This document shows, one piece after another, positions 40,900 to 50,253 of a stretch of 64,000 nt of DNA; within the stretch, counting starts at the first letter, position 1, and the number at the start of each line of letters is the position of its first letter. This DNA is from Limnohabitans sp. Rim28 (GTDB lineage: Bacteria > Pseudomonadota > Gammaproteobacteria > Burkholderiales > Burkholderiaceae_C). The stretch covers positions 62,001 to 126,000 of the forward strand of contig NZ_ALKN02000009.1 of NCBI RefSeq assembly GCF_000293865.2, read 5' to 3'. The notes below the pieces were generated by a model, which saw only the letters and a list, made by a program, of their open reading frames with translations, did no database searches and was not told where the DNA came from. A program made the position numbers and the translations under genes.

Positions 40900-43116
40900 T
40901 CATTTGGCAATGGGTGCAATGCTGCTGAATTGGTCGGTCCACAACCTCAAACCGGGTTGGTCTTGAGGTTCATGCCGCAAGAACCGGCCCGCAGCATCCC
41001 TCACCTCTCGGTTCACAGAAGGGTAGGCTTTCAAGTAAGCCTGATCCTGGGTCATGATGAAGTGCAAGTTTCTGCGTATATTGCGAACCTCGTCAGCGGC
41101 TTGGGACTTGTGCCGAAACGCCATGCCCAGGCCCTCTGACTGCGCCTTCACGACGGGGTACAGGTTGAGATAGGCGTTGGTGATGTTGATGGCAATGTAA
41201 CCGTCAGGTTGGAGGTGATCGCGGTAAATCTGAAAGGCTTCCCGCGTCAGCAGATGGATGGGCACCGATCCGCCGGTGAACGCGTCCAAAACAATGACGT
41301 CGTACAACTTGTCTTTGGGCAACTGCTCCATGCGCAGACGCGCATCACCCAGCAAAATATTTTGCTCGCGCGCTTTGCAAGACGACAGGTTGTCAAACCA
41401 TTCTTGGGCAAATCGAACGGCAGCAGGATTGATCTCGTAAAAATCGTAAGCATCGGCTTCCCGGGCAAAATTGGCCAAGGTGCCAGCGCCCAAACCGATG
41501 AGCGCGACCGAAAGATTCGGCTTTTGCGACATGGCCCACAGCAAAGTCTCGCCTATCCCGCTGTCGCGTGCGTAGTAAGTGGTGGGCACATGGCGAAGGG
41601 ACTCCGACAAGAACTGCTGACCATGGGTGACGTTGCCACTGAAAAACACCCTGTCGTTGCGCTCGGGCTCGTTCAAAAATCGGCGTTCCTTGACGGAAAC
41701 CGTGCCGTAAAAATTTCTGTCCTGGTCCAACAGCACTTCTGTGCGGTCCGCTTTGCGCACCTCGCGCCAAGACCACGGGTTTTGCATGGCCACCAACAAA
41801 GCCACCATGACGATGGCCGTGAACACGCCCACAAGACGCCCCCCCAAGCCAGGACGCTTTGAGTTTGAGCGAAACAACACTTGGCAGGCCAACAAGGCCA
41901 CCAACACCAAGGCCATCAACCACTCGTGGTAATCGTCAAACCATTGGGTCGCCACCAAGGTCACGAACAAACCACCGAACGCTCCGCCCACGGACATGCA
42001 CAGGTAAAACTCGGTCAAGCGACGTGGGTCCTCGGGCCGGCGGCGATAGAGTTCACCATGACACAACATGCACACCACAAACAACAGTGCGAAATGCGAC
42101 CATCGCACTTCGTTGACGCCATAGTCCCACTCAATGCCTAACCAGCGCGGTATGTCACTCAGACCCGCGGTGGCCAGCAGCAACACCAAGGTCAAGAAGG
42201 CAAACAACTTGGGGCGGTACCACCGGGGGTGGTCAAAGGTCAAAATGAACGTGACCAAATAAAGGCCCAAGGTGGAAATCCACAACCTGGGCTCTGGCGC
42301 CACGTCGTGGCTGATTTGATCGGTGGCTGCAATGAAAACCAATGAGGCCAATGCGGGCAAAGCGATCCAGGAAAACCGCTGTGCCAACGATGACGCGGGT
42401 TGCGTCTCGGTGGGTTCTGCGGCTTGGCGCATGGAGGTTTCTTCGCCTTGCCCTTTGGCGGCAGGAGAGGTCTCAGGCTTGTTTTGCCAAGCCCCCAAAG
42501 CCACCGGCAAACAAAGCAGGGCAAACACCCAAAATCCTGCGGTCCAAAGTTGCCCCATTTCTTGTTGTTCGAGCCATGGCTCCAACACATAAGGAAAAGA
42601 CAACAAAGCCAAAAATGAACCCACATTGGACAATGCGTACAAGCGGAAAACAGACGATGCATGTGCCGTGCTGGTGAACCAGTGTTGAACCAAGGGTCCG
42701 GTGGTGGCCAAGCAAAAGTAAGGTAAACCCACACTTGCGCCCAAAATCAACAACACCTGCATGACCGGCGAGTCGGGGGATTCTGGCCGCAGCTCTGTAC
42801 CGGGCAATACCCTAGAGGCCAACAGGGCAGCAATCACCAACAAAAGCACATGAATTCGCGCCTGTGTCTGGCGAGAGGGCACCTTGGCCAAGGCATGTGC
42901 ATACAAATAACCCAAGCACAACAAGGTCTGAAAAAACAGCATCGCTGTGGTCCAAACAGCAGGACTGCCACCAAACCACGGAAGTATTTGCTTGCTCAAC
43001 AGGGGCTGAACTTGGAACAGCAAAAAAGCGCTCGTGAATATCGTGAGTGCGAATGGCAGAAAACTCCAAGGGCTTGAAGATGGATGGGCAACGTGAGGAT
43101 TCATGGTTTTGATCAT
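40900..43116 (-). CDS. Membrane-fused spermidine synthase-like protein
   Basis: This 738-residue protein joins an N-terminal membrane half of about 12 segments (residues 20-440) to a C-terminal spermidine-synthase-like methyltransferase fold. The soluble half has ALIGLGAGTLANFAREADAYDFYEINPAAV (SAM or decarboxy-SAM motif), ILLGDARLRMEQL and YDVIVLDAFTGGSVPIHLLTREAF, as in the fused MFS/spermidine synthases found in many bacteria. Whether the enzyme makes polyamines is not known; several relatives have lost activity. A short cytoplasmic linker with TETQPASSLAQ lies near residue 245. It is divergent from the exported methyltransferase gene at 43537, with 420 bases between. Confidence 0.88.
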   Translation of the reverse strand: MIKTMNPHVAHPSSSPWSFLPFALTIFTSAFLLFQVQPLLSKQILPWFGGSPAVWTTAMLFFQTLLCLGYLYAHALAKVPSRQTQARIHVLLLVIAALLASRVLPGTELRPESPDSPVMQVLLILGASVGLPYFCLATTGPLVQHWFTSTAHASSVFRLYALSNVGSFLALLSFPYVLEPWLEQQEMGQLWTAGFWVFALLCLPVALGAWQNKPETSPAAKGQGEETSMRQAAEPTETQPASSLAQRFSWIALPALASLVFIAATDQISHDVAPEPRLWISTLGLYLVTFILTFDHPRWYRPKLFAFLTLVLLLATAGLSDIPRWLGIEWDYGVNEVRWSHFALLFVVCMLCHGELYRRRPEDPRRLTEFYLCMSVGGAFGGLFVTLVATQWFDDYHEWLMALVLVALLACQVLFRSNSKRPGLGGRLVGVFTAIVMVALLVAMQNPWSWREVRKADRTEVLLDQDRNFYGTVSVKERRFLNEPERNDRVFFSGNVTHGQQFLSESLRHVPTTYYARDSGIGETLLWAMSQKPNLSVALIGLGAGTLANFAREADAYDFYEINPAAVRFAQEWFDNLSSCKAREQNILLGDARLRMEQLPKDKLYDVIVLDAFTGGSVPIHLLTREAFQIYRDHLQPDGYIAINITNAYLNLYPVVKAQSEGLGMAFRHKSQAADEVRNIRRNLHFIMTQDQAYLKAYPSVNREVRDAAGRFLRHEPQDQPGLRLWTDQFSSIAPIAK

Positions 43117-43536
43117 GTCAACAAAGGTGCGATAAAAATTCGCACATCAGAATGGTGGTTTAAAAGCACCGTCGAAAATGAGATCCGCTGGATTGATCCA
43201 TGTTTTATGGTGCGCACCGATTCATGCTGACAGCCAAAAAGATTCGATTTTTATACCAAACGGCGCAGATTCTACAAGCCAAAGATCAGGGCATGTACGC
43301 TTTGAGCAAGCGCATAAACTTTTTTTAAAAAGGTTTTGTCCATGCCCTGTTTATTCACGGCCTCACCGCAAAATTTTCACGAAAAAAATCGTTGAAACCA
43401 AGGGTTTATACGGAACGCCACTGTCTTGCGCAGCTCATCAAAGTCGCACTTTGAAATGGTTTAATTCAACCGTATGGGGTTGGGCTTCAGCATTTTGTTG
43501 AAGCACCAATCTGAATCTCAACATCTGGAGTTTTGA
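43117..43536. promoter_or_regulatory. Divergent region between fused synthase and exported methyltransferase
   Basis: These 420 bases hold no convincing gene. The one plus-strand frame (43178-43501) has no initiation context and no family motif. An inverted repeat GTGCGA/TCGCAC (43127-43132 with 43140-43145, 7-base spacer) lies just upstream of the synthase start and may be an operator or leader hairpin. AT-rich runs around 43321-43400 look promoter-like. CTGGAG at 43525-43530 is the ribosome binding site of the methyltransferase gene. Confidence 0.4.
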
Positions 43537-44394
43537 ATGCCAACGATGCGTTTTTTTATGGCCACACTGATGGCTTGTTCCATGTCTCTGGCTCAAGCCT
43601 CTTCAACAGCTGCATCAACCGACCCGAAAAGCCCCAACACCGCGTATGAACCCATTCGGGGTCAAGCGGGCAAAGATGTGATCTGGATCCCCACACCCGA
43701 AGGTCTGATCGACAAAATGCTGACAGCCGCCAAAGTCACCGAACAAGACCGCTTGTTCGACTTGGGATCAGGTGACGGGATCATCGCCATCACGGCTGCG
43801 CGCAAGTTTGGCGCGCAATCGGTGGGCATTGAGTACAACCCCGACATGGCCCAATTTGCCCGTCGCAAGGTCAATGAGGCAGGACTGAACAACAAGGTCC
43901 GCATCATCACTGGCGACATCTTCAAAGAAGACTTCACATCAGCGACTGTCGTCACGCTTTACCTGATGCCACATCTGAACCTTCAGCTTCGACCCACTTT
44001 GCTCAAAATGAAGCCTGGTACACGCGTCGTGTCGCACGCCTTCACGATGGGCGATTGGGAGCCTGACGAAACCATGCAGCACGAGTACTCACGCGCCTAT
44101 TACTGGATGGTGCCTGCGCAAGTTGCAGGTGACTGGGTCATCACGGGCCTCGAAGGCGGCCCTGTGCGCTTGAGAATGAACCAAACCTTTCAACACATTG
44201 GCGGCACCATGACCCGTGGCGGCGTGACTCAAGCGCTGATGGGCGCAAGACTTCAGGGCGAAGAACTCAAATTCCGCTTCAGCACGCCCGACCAAACTGT
44301 CCACACATTCACGGGGAAGGTGGAGGGCAAGCGCATGACCGGCAGTGTGAGTTCAGGCTTCACAAACGCTTCCATTGAAGGCGTTCGTCAGTAA
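43537..44394 (+). CDS. Exported class I SAM-dependent methyltransferase
   Basis: This 285-residue protein has a probable signal peptide (MRFFMATLMACSMSLAQASS, cleavage near residue 23) followed by VIWIPTPEGLIDKMLTAAKV and a complete SAM-binding motif LFDLGSGDGIIAITAARKFGAQSVGIEYNPDMA. TVVTLYLMPHLNLQLRPTLLKM and GTRVVSHAFTMGDWEPD complete the fold. A beta-rich C-terminal region (about residues 195-285) follows. Exported SAM methyltransferases of this family are widespread in proteobacteria but their function, and how SAM would reach the periplasm, are not understood. It leads a plus-strand operon: an APC permease follows after 39 bases and an AMP ligase after that. Confidence 0.86.
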   Translation: MPTMRFFMATLMACSMSLAQASSTAASTDPKSPNTAYEPIRGQAGKDVIWIPTPEGLIDKMLTAAKVTEQDRLFDLGSGDGIIAITAARKFGAQSVGIEYNPDMAQFARRKVNEAGLNNKVRIITGDIFKEDFTSATVVTLYLMPHLNLQLRPTLLKMKPGTRVVSHAFTMGDWEPDETMQHEYSRAYYWMVPAQVAGDWVITGLEGGPVRLRMNQTFQHIGGTMTRGGVTQALMGARLQGEELKFRFSTPDQTVHTFTGKVEGKRMTGSVSSGFTNASIEGVRQ

Positions 44395-44433
44395 TCTATT
44401 GCTTTTCCGAACTTTCTCACTTTTTCTCAGACC

Positions 44434-45801
44434 ATGAACGCTGACAACACCGCTCCCGTCAACATGCTGCGCTTGCTTCATCCTTTGTCAGCCATTGCCC
44501 TGATTGTCGGCATCGTGATTGGCGCCGGCATTTTCAAAACACCCTCGATGGTGGCGGGCATCAGCGGCGATGCTGGCTGGGCCTTGGTGCTTTGGGTTGC
44601 GGGGGGACTCATTTCCATCATCGGCGCCTTGTGCTATGCAGAACTGTGCACGGCTTACCCCAGTGCTGGTGGTGATTACCATTTTTTAAAGCGCGCCTTT
44701 GGGCGTGATTTTTCATTCATTTATGGATGGTCTCGCGCCACCATCATCAATACGGGATCTATCGCTCTGTTGGCTTTTGTTTTCGGTGATTACATGAGCA
44801 CACTGTTGCCCTTGGGTGCTTTTTCCAGTGCCATCTGGGCGATGGGTGTCGTGGTCTTTCTGACGGCTGTCAATTTGCTGGGCATCCACGCCTCCTCCAA
44901 AATTCAGAATTGGCTGACTGCGACCGAAATCCTGGGATTGCTGGCCATTGTGGTGGCGGGCTTTTGGGTTGATGCGCCCGCTTCCGGCGCTATCCAATGG
45001 TTCGCACAAGCACCCGCAGCCTCACAATGGGGTCTGTGTTTGGTCTTTGTCTTGCTGACCTTTGGCGGTTGGAATGAATCCGCTTACATCTCAGCCGAAC
45101 TCCAAGGTGGACCGCGCACCATGGTCTGGGTCATTCTGGCCAGCATGATCGCTTTGTCCGCCATTTATTTGCTCGTCAATGTGGCACTTATTTTTGGCCT
45201 CGGCTTGAATGGATTGAGTCAAAGCAAAACCGCAGCAGCCGACCTGCTGGGTTTGGCCTTCGGTCCTTGGGCGCAAAAGGCTTTGGGTTTGTTCGTGGCC
45301 ATTGCTGCCCTGACCAGCATCAACGCCACCATGTTTGTCGGCGCTCGTACCAATTTTGCGGTTGGCACCGACTGGAAAGCATTGCGCAAACTGGGGCAAT
45401 GGCAATTGAACATCGGCAGCCCCAAACCAGCCTTGCTGCTGCAAGCCCTCATCAGCATGGGCTTGATCATTTTGGGCACCCAAGAAGCCGACGGCTTTTC
45501 TGCCATGGTCGAGTTCACAGCCCCTGTTTTTTGGGGTTTCTTGTTTTTGGTGGGTCTGTCCTTGATCTGGTTGAGGCAAACAGACCGCCAGACCGCCAGG
45601 CCCTTCAAAGTGCCCCTTTACCCCATCTTGCCCCTGGTTTTTTGTACCGTTTGCGCCTGGCTCACTTATTCCAGCATCACGTATGCCATTTCACAAAAGG
45701 CCATCCATGTCTCCATGTGGCTCATTGCCAGCGGCGTTGTGGCCTTGCTGATTTTGCGAATCCGAGAGAACTCTATCGACAAACTTTCAAGCCCCACTTG
45801 A
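44434..45801 (+). CDS. APC-family amino acid permease
   Basis: This 455-residue inner-membrane transporter has 12 segments and the APC N-terminus SAIALIVGIVIGAGIFKTPSMVAGISGDAGWALVLW, then GALCYAELCTAYPSAGGDYHFLKRAFGRD and FGGWNESAYISAELQG. It resembles the LAT/glutamate-type APC transporters for amino acids or polyamines. The C-terminus is hydrophobic to the end. It lies 39 bases after the exported methyltransferase gene and 4 bases before the AMP ligase gene, clearly one operon. The substrate is unknown; the neighbours give no amino acid catabolic enzyme. Confidence 0.92.
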   Translation: MNADNTAPVNMLRLLHPLSAIALIVGIVIGAGIFKTPSMVAGISGDAGWALVLWVAGGLISIIGALCYAELCTAYPSAGGDYHFLKRAFGRDFSFIYGWSRATIINTGSIALLAFVFGDYMSTLLPLGAFSSAIWAMGVVVFLTAVNLLGIHASSKIQNWLTATEILGLLAIVVAGFWVDAPASGAIQWFAQAPAASQWGLCLVFVLLTFGGWNESAYISAELQGGPRTMVWVILASMIALSAIYLLVNVALIFGLGLNGLSQSKTAAADLLGLAFGPWAQKALGLFVAIAALTSINATMFVGARTNFAVGTDWKALRKLGQWQLNIGSPKPALLLQALISMGLIILGTQEADGFSAMVEFTAPVFWGFLFLVGLSLIWLRQTDRQTARPFKVPLYPILPLVFCTVCAWLTYSSITYAISQKAIHVSMWLIASGVVALLILRIRENSIDKLSSPT

Positions 45802-45805
45802 TCCG

Positions 45806-47434
45806 ATGAAAACGCCATTTCCTGCTTTTGATTACGAAGCCGCTCGCGCCAATTTTTCCTACTCCGTTCCAGAGTTTTTCAACTTTGGCTTTGACGTGGT
45901 GGACAAGCGTGCACAGACCCGTGACAAGCTGGCCCTGATCGCCATCGACCGAAGCGGCCAGAACGTCACGCATTACCGTTACAGCGACCTTGAACGTGAG
46001 TCCAATCGTTTTGCCAACGCCCTGTTGGCATTGGGTGTTGGCAAAGGTGACTCGGTTTTGGTGGTGCTCCCACGCATCGCAGCATGGTATTTTGTGCTGT
46101 TGGGTTGCGCCAAAATCGGGGCCATTGCCATGCCTGGCACCAACCAACTCAAAGCCAAAGATTTGGAGTACCGGGTCAACCGATCCGGCGCATCGGTGGC
46201 CGTGGTGGGCACCCCACACGCCCAAGCCCTGGAGTCGATCGAATCATTTTGCCCCTCGCTCAAACACAAAATTCTGGTGGGCGACAGCCAAGCCGGTTGG
46301 CATTCATTTGAAGACCTGTGCGCGGCGCAATCGGCCCAAATCGACCGCGACAAGATCGAGCCCACGCGGTCTGAAGAGTCCATGCTGATTTATTTCACGT
46401 CGGGCACCACATCCCTGCCCAAGATGGTCGAAAGAGACCATGCCTATGCCTTGGCCCATTCGATCACCGGCAGCTACTGGCAAGACTTGCGCGAAAGTGA
46501 CGTGCACTGGACCTTGACCGATACCGGCTGGGCCAAAGCCGCCTGGGGCCTGCTCTACCCCCCGCTCACAGCTGGTGCCACCATCGTGCTGTACGACGGA
46601 GAAGGATTTGATCTGCAAATGCATTTGGACATCATTGCCAAATACAAAGTGAGCACGTTTTGCGCGCCGCCCACCGTTTACCGCGTGATGGCCAAGGCCG
46701 ATTTATCTGGCGCTGATTTCAGTTCGCTTCGCCACTGTTTTGGTGCTGGCGAACCCCTCAACCCCGAAGCCATGCGGGCTTGGAAGCTGGCCACAGGCTG
46801 CGACATCTACGACGGTTATGGCCAAACGGAAACCATCAACATCGTGGCCAACTTTCCGGGTATGGCCATCCGCCCCGGCTCGATGGGCAAACCCTGTCCA
46901 GGCTTGCAGGTCGATGTGATCGACGATGACGGTCAAGTGGTGGCCGATGATGAGGTGGGCCATATTGCGGTGAAGGTCACAGACCCTTACCCGCCGGGAC
47001 TTTTCAGGGGCTACTACGGTGACCCTCAAACCACCGCGAAATCATTTCGCCATGGCTGGTATTACACCGGCGACACCGCCAAGCGAGACCAAGACGGCTA
47101 CATCTGGTTTGTGGGCCGCTCGGACGACATCATCTCATCCTCCAGTTACCGGATCAGTCCTTTTGAAGTCGAATCCACGCTGATCGAACACCCCGCCGTG
47201 GCCGAAGCCGCCGTGGTTGGCAAACCCGATGAATTGCGTGGCGAAATCGTCAAGGCCTTCATCATTTTGGCCAAGGGTTACACCGCGTCAGATGCGCTGG
47301 CTGTGGAGATTCAAAACTTCGTCAAAGAACAAACCGCGCCCTACAAATACCCCAGAGAGATCGAATTCAGAGACACGCTGCCCAAGACCATCTCCGGAAA
47401 AATTCGACGGGTGGAATTGCGCAGCGAGGGCTAA
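45806..47434 (+). CDS. AMP-dependent acyl-CoA synthetase (medium-chain type)
   Basis: This 542-residue adenylate-forming ligase activates a carboxylic acid to an acyl-CoA via acyl-AMP. The P-loop YFTSGTTSLPKMVE has Ser in place of the usual second Gly. Other motifs are YDGYGQTETINI, the hinge DDIISSSSYRISPFEVE, YTGDTAKRDQDGYIWFVGR and the catalytic lysine in LPKTISGKIRRVE. It resembles the medium-chain acyl-CoA synthetase/AcsM branch. Its start is 4 bases after the permease stop, so it is the third gene of the operon. The acid taken in by the permease could be its substrate, but this is inference. Confidence 0.92.
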   Translation: MKTPFPAFDYEAARANFSYSVPEFFNFGFDVVDKRAQTRDKLALIAIDRSGQNVTHYRYSDLERESNRFANALLALGVGKGDSVLVVLPRIAAWYFVLLGCAKIGAIAMPGTNQLKAKDLEYRVNRSGASVAVVGTPHAQALESIESFCPSLKHKILVGDSQAGWHSFEDLCAAQSAQIDRDKIEPTRSEESMLIYFTSGTTSLPKMVERDHAYALAHSITGSYWQDLRESDVHWTLTDTGWAKAAWGLLYPPLTAGATIVLYDGEGFDLQMHLDIIAKYKVSTFCAPPTVYRVMAKADLSGADFSSLRHCFGAGEPLNPEAMRAWKLATGCDIYDGYGQTETINIVANFPGMAIRPGSMGKPCPGLQVDVIDDDGQVVADDEVGHIAVKVTDPYPPGLFRGYYGDPQTTAKSFRHGWYYTGDTAKRDQDGYIWFVGRSDDIISSSSYRISPFEVESTLIEHPAVAEAAVVGKPDELRGEIVKAFIILAKGYTASDALAVEIQNFVKEQTAPYKYPREIEFRDTLPKTISGKIRRVELRSEG

Positions 47435-47436
47435 AT

Positions 47437-47646
47437 TCACGCGCTTGCGCCGCCCAATCTTTTGAGGATGCCCGACTTGGGCTGAACAAAGGTGTGCTGA
47501 CCGTGGATCCCTTGGAGGGCGAATGCAAAGAGCTGACGCGCTGGATCGGTGGCGTCCAACAAAAACGGTCGAGGGACCACAGCCACACTGTCGCGTTGCC
47601 CATCATTGGTCAGAAAATTCAGGGCTTGCGCAGAGGCTCGAACCAC
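47437..47646 (-). pseudogene. Possible small gene or gene remnant (69 aa frame)
   Basis: A 69-residue minus-strand frame with a GTG start, ending in the 3' flank of the ligase gene, has codon use that looks coding: RASAQALNFLTNDGQRD and VVPRPFLLDATDP are ordered and not low complexity. A stop lies 11 codons upstream of the GTG. No domain is recognised and there is no ribosome binding site. It may be the end of a decayed gene that converged on the ligase. The call is tentative. Confidence 0.3.
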
Positions 47647-47776
47647 CGAGCTGCGCCGCTGATGAAGGGCCTGCTTTTAAAGACGAATAACAGCACCTAT
47701 TTAGCGGTCTGTCCCAAAAGACAAGGTCTCACAGCGCGCGACAGAGATCCCGCCGAGCAAACCGCCCGCCGGCGGA

Positions 47777-47905
47777 TCAACTGTTTCGGTGGACCAACAC
47801 CACAATCACGGCAATGACGCACAGGACAGCAGAAAAAACCAATATGCCCACTGCGTAGTAGCGTGCAGAGATGTTCCGAATTTTGGAGATTTGCAGTTTG
47901 TTCAT
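47777..47905 (-). CDS. Candidate 42-residue single-span membrane protein
   Basis: This short frame encodes a basic, amphipathic start (MNKLQISKIRNISARYYAV) and one uninterrupted hydrophobic span (GILVFSAVLCVIAVIVVLV), then HRNS. The arginines on the first side and the short tail after the span fit a type of small inner-membrane protein with the N-terminus inside. A GAGG lies very close to the ATG at 47903-47905, so initiation is not certain. It is in a 676-base gap between converging transcripts. No known small-protein family is recognised. Confidence 0.45.
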   Translation of the reverse strand: MNKLQISKIRNISARYYAVGILVFSAVLCVIAVIVVLVHRNS

Positions 47906-48110
47906 GCCTCATTCTCGCACGATACCCACACAGTCATCAAAGGCTTATGGATACAACTGTTTGGAAAAATCCAAAATATGCTTATTTGACCCAAGCAAGG
48001 TGGCTATCAAGGTGATGCCGATTTGAAACATACCCATTTCAAACTGGAACACTCACAATTTTGAAATGGCGTTTCCCCCAAAAGCTGACCCAAAACCGAA
48101 AAGACCCAGA
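47906..48110. other. Intergenic bases between small ORF and hydroxyacid dehydrogenase
   Basis: Nothing convincing is seen in these bases: no hairpin with a T-run and no frame with a start and coding-like composition. The dehydrogenase gene ends at 48111 on the minus strand, so this is its 3' flank and any transcript must stop here or be limited by other means. Confidence 0.4.
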
Positions 48111-49082
48111 CTACGAAAAGCTCGGTACGACCTCTGAATTGGCCAAATTTTGAGGCTTGCCTTGCGCGAAAGCATTCACATTGTCGAAAGCCATTCCAAA
48201 ATAATGCTCGTAATTGTCACGCTCAACGTAACCAATGTGAGGGGTGCACAGCGCGTTGGGGAATTTGAGAATGGGGTGGTCAACCGATAGAACAGGTTCG
48301 GACTCATAAACATCCACCGCAGCAAAGCCCGGGCGACCAGATTGCAAAGCCGCCACCAAGGCCCCAGGGGCCACCAACTCTGCTCTGCTGGTGTTGACCC
48401 ATAGGGCGCTGGTTTTCATGGAAGTCAGGTCATCCACGGTCACCAAACCGCGCGTTTGATCGTTCAGGCGGATGTGGAGACTGAGCACATCGCTGGCGGC
48501 TAAAAATTCAGCGCGTGAAGGGGCCAGCTCGAACCCATCGGCTTGGGCTCTGCTCATGGAGCCCTCACGACCCCAAACCCAAACCTGCATGCCGAAAGCC
48601 CGTCCAAAAGAGGCCACTTGCCGACCAATGCGTCCATAACCCCACACGCCCAAGCGCTGCCCGGACAATTGTTGTCCTAAGTGCCCTTGCCACAGACCTT
48701 CTTGCATGCGTCGCGCTTCACTCAACAAGTGACGTCGGCTGGCCAGGATCAAGGCCCAAGTCAGCTCAGCTGTCGCTGCACCCGTTCCTTGACCCTCTGA
48801 CACCGCCACACCCCGCGCCGTGCAAGCCGCCAAGTCAACGTGACCCGCGATTTTTCCTGTTTGGCTGATGAGTTTTAAAGTGGGCAATTGGTCCAACAAG
48901 CTTGCGCTGATGGCCGTGCGCTCACGCGTCAGCACCACCGCATCAAAGTCCTGTAAACGCGCGGCCAATTCGGTGTTTGTGACCGTGTCTTGAAACACCA
49001 CCACATCGTGCTTGGCCAATTTTGAAAAACAGTTCAGTTGATGAATGCAATTTTGATAGTCGTCAAGAATCGCCACACGCAT
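48111..49082 (-). CDS. D-isomer-specific 2-hydroxyacid dehydrogenase
   Basis: This 323-residue NAD(P)-dependent enzyme oxidises or reduces D-2-hydroxy acids. The nucleotide motif GVWGYGRIGRQVASFG is at about residues 145-160. The catalytic Arg is in VNTSRAELV, the Glu in DVYESEP and the His in TPHIGYVE. Close relatives include phosphoglycerate-, glyoxylate/hydroxypyruvate- and sulfolactate-type enzymes. It is the last gene of the leftward group behind a Bug protein, cupin, Ldh-family dehydrogenase and another Bug protein. A chiral pair with the Ldh-family enzyme is likely in this context. Confidence 0.92.
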   Translation of the reverse strand: MRVAILDDYQNCIHQLNCFSKLAKHDVVVFQDTVTNTELAARLQDFDAVVLTRERTAISASLLDQLPTLKLISQTGKIAGHVDLAACTARGVAVSEGQGTGAATAELTWALILASRRHLLSEARRMQEGLWQGHLGQQLSGQRLGVWGYGRIGRQVASFGRAFGMQVWVWGREGSMSRAQADGFELAPSRAEFLAASDVLSLHIRLNDQTRGLVTVDDLTSMKTSALWVNTSRAELVAPGALVAALQSGRPGFAAVDVYESEPVLSVDHPILKFPNALCTPHIGYVERDNYEHYFGMAFDNVNAFAQGKPQNLANSEVVPSFS

Positions 49083-49102
49083 GGTCTTGCCTTTGGGTTT
49101 GT

Positions 49103-50146
49103 TTATTCCAGTTTGATACCCAGTTGTTCAACTGTGCGTTTCCAATGTTGCAAGTCAGTGCGAATGATTTGCTGAAATTCAGCTGGGGGCATGCCGCCGG
49201 GCTCAATGCCTTGGGCTTTGAAAAGATCTCTCACTTCGCGGGTCGCCAATGCGGCTTTCACCTCTGAATGCAATCGGTCCAAAGTCGAGGGTGGTGTCCC
49301 AGCTTTGGCCATCAAACCGTACCAAGCTCGGATATCAAAACCGGGGTAGCCCTGCTCAGCGATGGTGGGAACATCGGGCAAGCCTTCAAAGCGACGCGCC
49401 GGTGCAACGGCCAAAGCACGCAGTTTTCCAGCTTGAATCTGGGACAAGGCCGAACTCATGTCCAAGAACATGAATTGCACTTGTCCACCCAGCAAATCTT
49501 GCAATGCAGGACCGGCACCTCGGTAGGGCACATGTGTGACCCGAATGTCTGCACGAGAGGCAAACATGGCTCCAGCCAAGTGTGCTGAAGTCCCGTTGCC
49601 AGAAGAGGCATAAGCCATGGTGCCAGGTTTCGCTTTGGCAAGGGCCACCAAGCCAGCCAGATCTTTGGCCGGAAAGTCGGGCTTGACCACCAACGCATGG
49701 GGAATAAACCCAACCACCGTGACCGCACTGAAATCTCGGGGAATGTCGTAGGGGTAATTCGGCATCAGCGCCGGATTGGTGACGGCCAAGATAGAAGGGA
49801 ACATGAGCGTGTGACCGTCTGCGGGCTGCCGGACGATTTCACCAAAACCAATCAAGCCCCCACCACCCGGCTTGTTGTCGACCACCACGGGTTGGCCCAT
49901 AGACACCGCCATATTTTTACTGATCGCTCGTGCCATCAAGTCAGTGGGGCCGCCAGGCGCAAACGGCACCACCAAACGCACCGGCTTGTTCGGGAAATCA
50001 GTGGCATTGGATTGGGCATGGGCCTTGTGTGCAAAAGTGCCCAGCACCATCACCGTGCTCAAAAACAAAGCGCGAGCGAACCAGCGATCCGACCGACGCG
50101 CACCAAAGGGTAAGCCAACACTCTGGCCTTGGGGAAAGAAAAGCAT
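49103..50146 (-). CDS. Bug/TctC-family periplasmic substrate-binding protein (3)
   Basis: This 347-residue Bug protein has a signal region (FARALFLSTVMVLGTFAHKAHAQS) and then DFPNKPVRLVVPFAPGGPTDLMAR, VVDNKPGGGGLIGFGEIV and PGTMAYASSGNGTSAHLAG. The loop PYRGAGPALQDLLGGQVQ is a family signature. GGAG lies 7 bases before the ATG at 50144-50146; a GTG one codon earlier is less likely. It lies between the 2-hydroxyacid dehydrogenase and the cupin gene. Its ligand is probably the substrate of one of the dehydrogenases, but this is not shown. Confidence 0.93.
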   Translation of the reverse strand: MLFFPQGQSVGLPFGARRSDRWFARALFLSTVMVLGTFAHKAHAQSNATDFPNKPVRLVVPFAPGGPTDLMARAISKNMAVSMGQPVVVDNKPGGGGLIGFGEIVRQPADGHTLMFPSILAVTNPALMPNYPYDIPRDFSAVTVVGFIPHALVVKPDFPAKDLAGLVALAKAKPGTMAYASSGNGTSAHLAGAMFASRADIRVTHVPYRGAGPALQDLLGGQVQFMFLDMSSALSQIQAGKLRALAVAPARRFEGLPDVPTIAEQGYPGFDIRAWYGLMAKAGTPPSTLDRLHSEVKAALATREVRDLFKAQGIEPGGMPPAEFQQIIRTDLQHWKRTVEQLGIKLE

Positions 50147-50253
50147 CACGGTGTCTCCGTTTTTTTAAATCCATGGGTGGGCCGAAGAAGCATGTATGGC
50201 TGAAACCCATTCAAGCCCCTGTGCCCACCTGCTGGCCGTTGAAAAACAAGCGT

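Noticed and set aside
43178-43501. 107-codon plus-strand frame in the promoter region before the exported methyltransferase
   Set aside because: AT-rich promoter-like DNA with irregular protein composition and no ribosome binding site.
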